Assembly: GCA_037447605.1 (NCBI GenBank)
Contig: CM074808.1
Coordinates: forward strand, 2,698,407-2,762,406
Length of the DNA: 64,000 nt
Direction of reading: 5' to 3'
DNA from: Zygnema circumcarinatum
Lineage: Eukaryota > Streptophyta > Zygnematophyceae > Zygnematales > Zygnemataceae
Each line of letters starts with the position of its first letter. Position 1 is the first letter of the stretch. Shown here piece after piece: positions 53,701 to 64,000 of this stretch. The translations under genes and the position numbers were made by a program. Under the pieces are notes generated by a model, which saw only the letters and a list, made by a program, of their open reading frames with translations, made no database searches and was not told where the DNA came from.

Positions 53701-56700
53701 AGACACTGATAAGGTTGTGTGAATGTTAGTTTCAATCCGGCTTGGCTCGAAATTGGGGTGATTGTCTGCCGCACTTTCATGGACTGTAGGTCATTCTTGG
53801 GGCTTTGTCTGAGCAGATGGAGATTCTCGGATCTGCCATGGGTGTTCGTTACTTCGTCATAGTAGCAACTCCCAGCAGGCTTTACGCCTTCGTTGGGCAG
53901 GCTTCCTTGGAGGTGAGCTGACTTTAACAAATGTCAAATGCAATAATGCGTTTGCACCCATTCAATGAGTAGTGAGACTTGGCTTACTTTCGTCATTTAA
54001 ATGAGCACAGAAAAAAAACTATTACCCCTGTAACCTTTCTTTGTCCACTATTTCACGATCTGGTTACAGTTTACCCTATGAGATATCTGATTATACCATC
54101 AAACCCTGGTAACCATGCACACTGACAATCGTCATTAAGATCTTTCATCCATTTCATCAGCAAATTGGAGCTGGGTTTGGGGCCAGTTCACATTTTCTGC
54201 TTTTGCCAGTCCAGATAGTAAGCCGTGGTTCATGGAGGTGAAGGCCCGACTACCCAACAGGTGCTGCATGCTGTTCTAACGTAGCCTGCCTCAAATGTGA
54301 ACCTAATGGAACATCTACTTGCCTCACTGTTGATAAAGTTGCTAGAGCAATGTCTGCATGTGGCCGATTTTGGTCTGCACGTCAAGTTCAGTTTCTCGAG
54401 TGTGACGCTCTAACGCCGAGAACCTTTGCCTAGCATTCAAAGAGCAACACGAAGAGGAGAAAAGGGTTTTTTTTTTTTCTTAATGGGTTCTCGTATCTGC
54501 GAGTCGGATGAGTGCTAGGGATGGTCCATTTGGTCCTCATGTGAATGCACGTTTTGTGGGCTTTGCAGTGAGCTGCATCTCTTTGGCAAACAGCAGCGGC
54601 GCATGGAACAGTTCGCATGGCTGTCAGGAGATGGAGTGCATGAGGGGCAAATCAGCTTCAACGCACAACCCGGGTATGTGCACCTCAAGCTGTATCAGCC
54701 CTCCCTATTGCTGCCGGTGTATTAGCCAGTCTTCATTTCATCACCACGAAGTTCTTCTTTTAATTTGCAGGTTATCAATTGATATCAACTTTCGTGCTTT
54801 TGCATCCCTTGCTCTTAGTGCGCCTGTTATCTTAGTTGGCTCCCATATATAGATGCTTTGTTACCGGTATGGTCGAAGCTAAACTTTCTTTTCCATACGT
54901 CTGTCCTTGATTCTCAGATTAACACCGAATTTGATGAAAGTGTCATAACTGTTTGCTGTTGTTGTTCGGAATTCTTTTAAGGCAATGCCAATATCATTCT
55001 TGCTTGCTTGGTCTATGATGCAGTAGCAATTCAACAAAAGGCGAAGCTGTGCTCGTCGCTCAGCGATTGCTGGAGTACTCAAAGTTGGGTTCTGACGAGG
55101 ATGTTGCAAAGCCACTTTCTTTTGCGATCTCAGACTACCACTTCCTTCTCTTGTACAGTAGTAAACTAAAGGTAGGGATCAGCTGCAACACTTTAAACTT
55201 GGCCAGTTACTTATGCCACATGTTATCTGACAATTATGCAGCAGCTTTGATTGTCTGCCCTAAAAGGAGAAACGTAAATTGCACGTGTCTAACGCTTTTG
55301 AAGCTTTCGCCATCTTTGGATGACTAGCCACTGCCGCCCCTTGCGTTGTTGTTAGAAAGCAAAATAGCAATGTTCTGTGTAATGCCATCGAACAGCCACC
55401 CTTTGCTGCCACATCACCATGTTTATCCGTAGCATATTTTTGAAGCCCTCTTTGCTGGTGATGTATTCTTCTATCAGGTGGTTAACCGAGTGAGTCAGGA
55501 GGTAGTAGAAGAAGAGCGATTCAGTGGCTCGCGGGAGGCAGGATCTGGTGGACTGCTCGGCCTCTGTACGGACTATCTTGGTGGAGCATTTTATGCTTAT
55601 AGCCAGACTGCCATTTACGAGGTATGCTTCCGCTTCACCCCCGCCTGTTTCACGAGCAAATGCCTCGTATTTCTAACTCTTCAGTTCTCGCTTTTTGTAT
55701 GATCCCCATCAATCCCTGTGTCGATAGCAAAGTTATTCCATAAACACATTTGATTGAGATTTGCCACGCTATTGACAGCTATATGGGCAGTCATTAACAG
55801 TATAAGGTAGTATGGTAAGGGAACCGCAGGGGTGAAGGGACTATCTATGGGATTTGAACGTTGCACTTTTGTCAATTGATAGGCATATTGTGAACCTTGC
55901 CAGAATCATATCCTTGTGTTTCATTCATCATCCAATACCGAGACGGAGTGCTGTCCATTCCTTTGGTGGGATGTCTTAGAAGCACACGAATAATGTAACT
56001 TGTTTTGTATGTGTCCTTCCAAGCTGCCGTCCTTGTGGGGTCGCTTTCAGTACCTCATCGAGATGTAGCACTTCATCAATATGCGGACACTGCTTTCTTC
56101 ATTCCCCCCATTCTTCCTCTATCAAATGCTCTGTTAGCAAGCAAGCAGATCGCATCCTCCTTCCATGTGCTGAAATTACACATTTTGATATCACATCGCT
56201 TACTCTATTGGCCGGTCAGATAGCAGTACAGGACGAATCTCGCAACATGTGGCGCGTGTACCTTGATCAAAAGGAGTACGCCGCTGCTCTTGAGCTCTGC
56301 CGCACGCAGGCTCAGCGGGACAGTGTATACTCTGCCCAGGTCTTTATATATTGCCTTTTAAGGTCATAAATTTTTGCTTAAGGGGGATGAAAAATACTCA
56401 GCAACAAGGATTGGAGGCAGTTTAGTATATATCTCTTTATATTGACCAAACAGAGAACTACATGAAATGGTAGGATGAAGTCTCGAACATTCTCGAAGGA
56501 TTGTAGGTCCGTTACAATGGTGAAAACTACCAGATTAGGATCTTGAGGAAAATTTCCGGTTGCTCAGGACTTTCTATTGAGGCAGAAAACATGGGTATTA
56601 TGGGGACAACAGGCAGAAGCAGCTTTTGCAGCAGGAGACTATGAGAGGGCTGCTTCTTTCTATGCTAAGGTGAGCAGGGTCCTGCTTTTGCCCCTATAAA

Positions 56701-59700
56701 TTTCCTGTTTGTGGCCAGTATCCAGTCTGCGTTGGGTCTATTTGGTGACCATTCCTTGCAGGCGGAGACTCGTCTTTGCCTTCATTTGGGAAGCCCCTAT
56801 GGCTCTTTGCTGGCTATTCATACTGGAAATGGGAGTGATCTATGTATGCCTTGCATGTGACAGGCTTCTTCTGTGGCTTTTCTAGGGGATTTTTTTGGAT
56901 TTATTTCATTCATCAGGTTCTTACTCTGAGCTTGAAAGCAGACTGAAGTCTTTGGATATGATGCTGTTGTTAATTGACTTTCTTTCTGACTCTCTTTCTG
57001 ACTTTCATTCATTTTTTATGGGGTGTGTGGGTGGTGCAGACTGCAAGCATTGCCCCCTTCGAAGAGGTGGCCCTTAAGTTTGTGGTTGTTGGAGCCCAGG
57101 TGCAGCCTTGGTACAAAAAATTCCTGATGTTCATATTGACTTCCTTCGTTGTTTTTCCAGTAGCATGGCAACCATGCATTTCATATTCTGCGAGTATATT
57201 GTCTTTGTAGTTTCATAATGAGGCCAACATTCGTAGATGATTAGTGTGCTGATCTGAGTTGCTCGTTAGAGTGGGCTCTGGACAAGAATATTGACTCTCT
57301 TGCAGTCGAAGTTACTCGGAGAACGTGCAGAATAGGATACACTCTCTGTTTTGGGTAAAAGACGAACCGGGGAAATTGGACATGGTTGCCGGCTTATCAC
57401 CTTCTCTTTTCAAGTCTTCCCTAGTAATCATCAAGCCTGTGTTACATGGCTTGACTTTCTGTTGTTTACAGGATGCGCTCCGAACCTTTCTGCTGAGAAA
57501 GCTCGACCATCTGGGAAAGGATGTGAGTCTATCCTCTGCTTTGGTTGGCGGATGGAAGGAGTCCGACTTTATAGTTATAGTTCTGTTAGTGTGGAAATAG
57601 GGGAGATCAGATGATTTTGTTTTGAACTCGTCTGTTGTGATCGTGTTGAGAGAGAGATAAGACTTCTGATTTTGTCTATTGAAATGTACAGTCTAAACCA
57701 ATAGACCATGATGTGATGATGTGTGCAGTTGTTAACTTGAGAATCTATGTTGGAAATGCAGGAGAGGTCGCAAATTACTATGGTCGCTACTTGGGCAGCA
57801 GAGCTGTACCTGGACAAGGTGAGAAGTACAAACACCAACATGTTAAACTGCTTTAAACTGTTATCTCTTACACTTCATGATTGTAACAATATCAGTTATG
57901 CTTTGCCCTTTGCTGTGCTTCCCATTACCTAGAGACAAGGGAGTTTGATCTCTGCCATGCAGGAGCTTGCTCCAGCGCTATCTTGCTCTCTCTCTCTCTC
58001 TCCCCCCACCCTCCTTTCTCTCTCTCTCTCTCCCTTTTTGCTGTATGGTTACAGCAGACAAGCCTTGAATAATATGGTGAACTGATACCTGAAGTAGAGA
58101 GCCCCTCCCTCCTTTGCAGATCAACCGTCTGCTTGTTCTCGATGAAGGGAGAGAGGCGGAGGAGGAGCCGAGCGAGTATGAGCGGACTGTGAGGGAATTC
58201 AAAGCCTTTTTGAGCGACTGCAAAGATGTGCTCGACGAGGCAACTACTGTGCAGCTTCTGGGAAGGTGGACCCTCCCATGTGCTCATAGCGGCTTTGGAC
58301 TGTTTCAGGGCAGATGTGGCTACTTCCACATTCATATCTGCTCAGCTCCCTCTCCAGTGGACCTCACTCTTCAGTGTAGCCAGAATTAAATCCCATGCAC
58401 CAATGGAAAAGCAGGCATGATTTACAGATTTCTCAACAGCCTTCACTTTCTCGACATGAAGCCCCAAGAAGCATTAAGCCGGCGATTGGCCTTACTGAAC
58501 TCACTCGTTGTTTGTGCGCTCATTGGACTCGGGACTAATGCCACACTGCATCTGCGGTCCCCTGTGCAGCTATGGGCGGGAGGAAGAGCTTGTGTACTTT
58601 GCCACTCTCAAAGAGCAGCACGAGACAGTTGTCCAGTATCACATTCGGGTGGGCAGAGCACTCATCCCAAAATAGGTTCACCTTGTTTCAAGTGCATACT
58701 GTTTATGCCATTCCCCTCTCGGATTGAACGCATAGTCAACAACAAGAAAGACAAAGAAGAGACCGGCTTGAAACAGCCTGACATGCATCTTTGAACCCCA
58801 GTTTGTCTGAGTATTTTCAATGCATGAAACATCTGGGCAGAGATGACCGAATGATAAGGTGTTGTCTGCAAGTAAGTTAGTCAAGGCTGAGCATTTGAAG
58901 ACATTTATTGGCCACCTGCTGGTTGGTTAAACAGAACGGTGATGCACATGGAGCCCTCGCAGTTCTGAGGAAACCTTCAGTGACTTCAGAACTCCAGGTC
59001 TGTGCAAATATCCAAAGATACTTCTCGCATTCTTTGAATTGTCCCATGAACAGCCATTTCCTCATGCTTTCATAAGAAAACGCGCTTCTGTTCCACTATT
59101 GCCACCATTCCCACCATGCATGGATCAACTTAGTACTGACTTTGAGATAACGGCAGGCCTTCCCTATTATTTGGGGTGGGGAATACATGCGTGGTTCAGT
59201 ATAAGTATGGCCCGCAGTTGATGCTGCTCTCTCCTACCGATACAGTGGATGCATGGATTGCTGCAAGCACTCGGCTGAACCCCCAAAACCTCATCCCTGC
59301 TCTCGTCCGCTATGCCGGCTCGGTTCGACCAAAGTAAGTCTCATACTAAAAAGCAGAGAATGGTCGGGGTGTTGTTACATGAAATTTTACGCAAGTGTAG
59401 TTTGTTTTTATACCGAATCTTAACACCTGAATCTGAAGCCGAAGCATCCTTTTGTGCCTTGTCATTTTGCGGAGGTAACCACTGGATTAGCTACAGGGTA
59501 CTTTTTGCTAGTTTTCGGAATCATGTTTCTAGGAGAATTGGTTATGCGATGCTCTTTATTAGCCAGTAGAGTTCTCGGACTAATGTTTGTAGAAACAATT
59601 TTTATGTCGCTGCACGAATGCTGAAACGATGCCATAGGACGAAAGCAAATGCTATTCTCCCTGCTTCAATCTGTCCAACCATTGTGACTATGGCTCAAGT

Positions 59701-62700
59701 GGTTTATGAGTGACACTAACCACATTGGGTCCTTTGTTTTTGGAGGGATTATTACATTGTCTGCAGAGATGAGCCCAACGAAGCCATTCGGTATTTGGAA
59801 TTTTGTGTTCGACGGCTGCAAAATGAGGATAGCGCTATTCACAACCTGTTGGTCTCACTTTACGCCAAACAAGTTGAGTGTTGGGAGCACCTCCTAATGA
59901 TCCACCAAAGTTATTAATTGGAGTAGTGATGGCAAACTGCCTGGGCACGCGTACAACCTGAACGAAGTTAACCAGTTTGTTAGTTATTGCACGCTAACCA
60001 AGTGAAGACCAGTCAGAAAGTGGTCTTGGCCCAATACGGTCTCTTTCTGCTGCCAATTTTGAGCAAGTCTCTTGTGACGATCGTAGATTTCACTGCAATT
60101 GAGTGCACTCACTTGATGTATCATCCTCTATTCTTCCGCCCCTCTTGCTTCTTCCTTTAAGACTGTGTTCCTGCCCTCCTTCCTTCTCAATGCAGGGCGA
60201 TGAGAATGCCCTTCTCCGCTTTCTGAGTCTGAAGGCGAGCACCCCGAAGACCGGAAAGTTCGATGTTCTGTACGACCCCAAGTATGCTCTCCGCGTGTGT
60301 CTTCAAGAAGGGAAAATGCGAGCATGTGTTCGCATCTACGGGATGATGGCGATGAGAGAGGAGGCAGTCGCACTCGCTCTGCGGGTGAGCTACCTTCATG
60401 CTTTACTATATGCCCTGCTCTCTGCTTACTTCTTGCAACTGGTGAAGTCTCATTGTCGACCAGTGCAGCAGCAGCAGCAGCTGTTGTTGTTGTAGCATGC
60501 TCCAAAAAAATAAAAAATTACAAAAAAAATAAAGAGGAGGGGGTAGTTTTACTTTAAGCAATACGCCCATGGCCTTGCGAATGGGCAAGACCTATCCCCG
60601 CCAACCTCCACTCCCACTAGCCAGTTTTTTCTGCGTGAACTCGAGCAGTTGACCTGCTTACGAATTTCGCTCCTATTCTAGCCATGTTGGCCGCCACTAG
60701 CTACCGCACGACCAGAGTCGCCTTTCTTTATCTGTTTTACATAATTTCGAAGCTTTGACCTCAGTAGGAGACTGACAGGAGGTTTTGACTGACAGCAATG
60801 GAAAAGTATTACCAGAGCAAGAGCTAAGGCCATGGATATTTCTGTTCAGGTTGACAGTGCTAATGCAGCCTTGACTAAGGGGGGAAAAAGTATCCAATAT
60901 GGGGCGGCTTACAATATTAAGAGGATGGTTTTGGTGAAGTTGTTGAATGGACTCCGAACTGTGTTGTATCTGGAAAGCAGGTGGACCTTGAACTGGCCAA
61001 AGTGGAGGCAAATAAAGTAGAAGATGATGAGCTCCGAAAAAAGTTGTGGCTAATGGTAGCACGCCATGTTATCGAGAGGGAAAGCGGGTCAGGGGGAAGC
61101 ACACAAGAGGGCGAAAACATTCGAAGGGCTATTGCCTTTCTCAAGGAAACCGACGGGCTGCTCAAAATAGAAGACATCCTGCCATTCTTCCCTGACTTCA
61201 CTCTTATTGACGACTTCAAGGTGAGGTAGATAATTTCTTTCTGTCTTGTAAGTTGGGGGTTCGTTTGCATTATTCTCGGGAAAGGGTGCAGAAGGAGGGA
61301 AAGCAGGGAAAGGAGTAACAAGGAGTCTATTCTATGATTTATGGGGGATCAGCATCATTTTTCCTGGGAGATAGCTATCTGTGTCTTCACTAAGAGTTTG
61401 CTGCTTTTCTAATGTCTGCATGATGCTGCTCTGGCTGTGTTTTCGTTACATCTTTCATCACATGTTTTCTTTTTTGATGGGTGGCAGGATGCCATTCGTT
61501 TATCACTGGAGGAATACAACCGTCAGATTGCAGATCTGAAGGAGGAGATGCAAGAGACAGCGCGAGGTGCTGACAGTATTCGGCGAGACATCAATGCCCT
61601 CTCTGAGCGCTATGCAATTGTGGACATGGAAATGACATGCGGGGTGGGTTCCTCCACACCTCTGGGGGTGATCTCATTTCGCAGATACTGATTGTCTCAA
61701 CGGGGTAATGAGATATGCGTTGGCTCTTATTCGTCTTCACTCGGTTCAATGGGGCTGACTACAGCGTACAGCCAATGCAGCAGCTTACAGTTGCTTGTTT
61801 TTCTGAAACATTGGACCGCCTTTTCATTTCTAGAATGCTTCAAAATAGATCAGGTCCAGCATCCTGTATGCAGAAGAAGGTAACCTTCAGCTGTTTAATG
61901 GGGATGGGATTGAGCAGCTCTGTCGAAAGCTTCTGCTGACTGGAACACCATCACGGAGGACAGCTTCTAGAACTTCTTCAGCAGCAGTGGGAGTTCCAAT
62001 GGTGCCATTTTACATTTTTCCATGTAACCATGCTTTCCACGCTGATTGCCTCACAGCCCATGTTCTACAACACGCAGAGATGAGTGAGGTGAGTACCTGT
62101 TTATCATGCCTATGCCTTGTGAGGTTTGGCCATATACCTCCATGGTGTGCATCATCGCAGCCACTACATCCATCTCCTTCCATGGAATGCATCACGCTTG
62201 GAATGATCCTTTTTGGAAGCACATATGTAATAACTTCTCAGTTTTCTTTTATGAGTGGATGTTTCTGCAGAAGGAGCGCATCTTGCAGCTGAAACGTCGG
62301 TTGGCCCTCCTTACAGAGGATGCGAGGAAGGGAGGGAGCCGCGGGGATGGGGGGGAGGGGCAGGAAGGGGCAGCCTCTGCTGAGAAGGTGGGAAGAGATT
62401 TTCCTGGTTGTCAGCACATGGCTAATTCGAGCAATTCATTTCCCCTGAAGAAGAAGAATGAAGTGGAAGTACTGTGCGTCCTGGTGCAAATGTGTGACGA
62501 AATGTCACGTGTACTGCGATTGGCGACTTGCATTTCCCTCAAGAACAAGGAAAAACAAAAAAAAAAACAAGGAACTGAATTTTGAGACATAGGTCGGCCT
62601 GCAAACCTTTGGAGAGGATACCTTGCAATCCAATTGTCTCAAAAAGGTGATGGTAAAGAATGCGGTTTTGCTCTTGTTCTGGACATGGAGGTGTGCTCCT

Positions 62701-62962
62701 CTCACTGCTTTCTGAATTTGTATTGAGGTGACGTGTCAAGCATTGCATTGCTGCCGCCCTTACTCTCCCTCAATCGTCCGCACGTGTGAGAGGTCCTGCG
62801 CAGGTCCGTACAGAGCTGGACGGCGCGGTGGCGGGCGACTGCCCGTTCTGCGGAGAGCTCATGATCCGGTCCATCACGGAGCCCTTCATTCCCGCCGAGG
62901 AGGAGCCGGACGCTGCGACCTGGACCATTGGCGGAGGGCAGGAGGGGGGGGCACCTCCCTAG
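50734..62962 (+). CDS. VPS18: VPS18, RING subunit of HOPS/CORVET tethering complexes, 25 exons
   Basis: Exons: 50734-50835, 51951-52128, 52460-52675, 53033-53172, 53817-53912, 54187-54260, 54569-54673, 55024-55171, 55478-55621, 56220-56339, 56613-56669, 57040-57099, 57472-57522, 57762-57818, 58120-58265, 58570-58648, 58935-58997, 59200-59333, 59767-59872, 60196-60384, 60981-61220, 61488-61643, 61918-62088, 62271-62387, 62804-62962. All are in phase; about 1035 residues. The N-terminal Pep3/Vps18 beta-propeller has GTSKGWLVRYDFG, GEQSVHRVFLDP and LGTSGGQLFETLVDEKDKKEKY. The middle is an alpha-solenoid with clathrin-heavy-chain-type repeats (MWRVYLDQKEYAAALELC, YLEFCVRRLQNED). A coiled coil and C-terminal RING follow (CGLCRKLLL, FPCNHAFHADCL, CPFCGELM). 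VPS18 is a core subunit for endosome and vacuole fusion. The exon at 54187-54260 is the least certain. Confidence 0.95.
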
Positions 62963-62976
62963 ACGACTGCCAAATA

Positions 62977-63110
62977 AGTCAGTCAGCCGACCAGCCAGCC
63001 AGCCAGCCAGTCAGTCAGTCAGTAAGCCAGTGAGTCAGTCAGTCAGTGAGTCAGTCATTGAGTCAGTGAGTCAGTCAGTCAGTCAGGCAGGCAGGCAGGC
63101 AGGCAGGCTC
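62977..63110. repeat. Tetranucleotide repeat (CAGC/CAGT/CAGG)n
   Basis: About 130 bases of imperfect four-base repeats start just after the VPS18 stop codon. They change from CAGC to CAGT/GAGT to CAGG units. They probably lie in the 3' untranslated region. The Ser/Gln-rich open frames across them are artefacts of the repeat. Confidence 0.92.
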
Positions 63111-64000
63111 ATGCTTTGAGAGCACCATGGCATTGGCCGGTACTCAAATGCCCAGCGCTTCATTCTGCATTGAAACAGGTGTAAAATTTTTGTAAAGAAA
63201 ATTTGACGGCTGACGCGTAAGCTCAATTGCTGCCTGATGAGGGTGGAACTACATTAACGGTAGCTAGGGGCGGCGTAGCTTTCCGCTCATAACTTTTTTC
63301 TTTTTATCCTTAGGTCCTTTGTGACCAGTTCCTCGTGGTTTCCCATGATGGATTTTGTCCATGTACATTTGATGGCATCGCCATCGTGAGATCAAGGCCA
63401 CATCTTTCATTAACAGTACGCTGACTATACGAAGCCAATCTATGCATGCCAGCACGTTGGCAGTACATAAGAAGATCTTTTAGCTTTTCTCTTTAAAGTT
63501 GATAACTGAATGTTGTGAAAGGACGTCACAGGAAGTAATGGATGGATTCATGGTCATCCCTGCCAAGTTCGTGCAACATATACACCAAAGGCGAAAGACG
63601 GAGATGTAGCATTGCTCTCACAATGGCGGTGCCATCAAATGTACATGGTTCATTGTTAAAAGTTGACATCGCATGTGCTTTATATAAATGGGCAACATTT
63701 GGCCGCAAATTTTCACGAGCACTTACATCGATGACTCGTTTTCACCCTCATTTCCTGATTCAGCAACACGATCATTTTCAGAGAGGGAAAAGAGTAATTG
63801 ACTTTGCAGATTGGAACTGCGGGAAAAAAGGATTTTCCCTTCGAACGAAAGCGTTAGAACATGAAGCTGCTATGTGCTCCACCCAACTACATTTCGCACC
63901 ATCTCCAAACCTTGACATGTGAACACGGATGGGAACATTGAGGATGTAGAGCTCTAGGGATGTGAGAGCAGCTACAACTATCGTTTACCTAAACAGTAAT
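63111..64000. other. 3' flank of VPS18, no gene recognised
   Basis: Apart from the dispersed repeat copy, the sequence to the window end is unremarkable. A plus-strand open frame of 126 codons at 63542-63922 shows no family motif or exon borders and is not called. Confidence 0.4.
63294..63409. repeat. Dispersed repeat, copy 2
   Basis: Related to 20715-20822 in the same orientation, with shared words TCCTTAGGTCCTT, TGTGACCAGTTCC, CCATG, ACATTTGA and TCGCCATC. The minus-strand frame matching copy 1 reads GDAIKCTWTKS and contains a stop, so this copy is decayed if it ever encoded protein. Confidence 0.6.

Noticed and set aside
62977-63110. Tetranucleotide tract as a CRISPR-like or regulatory array
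   Set aside because: Units are four bases, contiguous and drifting, with no spacers. This is a microsatellite.

Overview
The window is nuclear DNA of an intron-rich plant-lineage eukaryote. Ten protein-coding genes and one tRNA gene were rebuilt by joining exons at GT/AG borders with matching phase. Most introns are about 100 to 1000 bases and coding exons are often under 200 bases. A PHLOEM PROTEIN 2-LIKE A10 family protein and a plant-type chloroplast CAAX-protease family protein point to a streptophyte (charophyte-grade alga, bryophyte or early vascular plant). The species cannot be named from the sequence alone.

Layout, left to right: (1) minus strand, single-exon PP2-A10-like membrane protein (1457-2935), divergent from (2) plus strand, 15-exon BAG6-like ubiquitin-domain protein (3655-11681). 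(3) Minus strand, 14-exon organellar MnmG/MTO1 tRNA-modification enzyme (12839-18610). A 2.7 kb intergenic region with a dispersed-repeat copy follows. (4) Plus strand, KDM4-type JmjN-JmjC histone demethylase joined to a CW zinc finger and a 33-bp coding minisatellite (21344-25830). (5) Plus strand, two-exon organellar ribosome-binding factor A (26899-27981). (6) Minus strand, 8-exon COQ2 polyprenyltransferase of ubiquinone synthesis (29717-33724), divergent from (7) a very large plus-strand nuclear protein with an AT-hook and a TFIIS N-terminal domain (34161-39893). (8) Plus strand, CPBP/CAAX-type chloroplast membrane protease (41319-44008), convergent with (9) minus strand, 10-exon ZIFL-like MFS transporter (45262-48921). 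(10) tRNA-Lys(CTT) (50489-50561), closely followed by (11) the 25-exon plus-strand VPS18 gene (50734-62962). The right end holds a tetranucleotide repeat and a second copy of the dispersed repeat.

The genes are ordinary, independently transcribed housekeeping and regulatory genes with no operon logic. Three (MnmG, RBFA, COQ2) serve mitochondria or plastids and two act on chromatin or transcription (KDM4-CW, TFIIS-N protein). The strongest candidate for something unusual is the KDM4 gene. Its domain order is not the familiar one, and its tail is encoded by a minisatellite that stays open in most reading frames and carries two compensating indels, so one block is read in a different frame. No bacterial-type system, CRISPR array, virus or intact transposon was seen.
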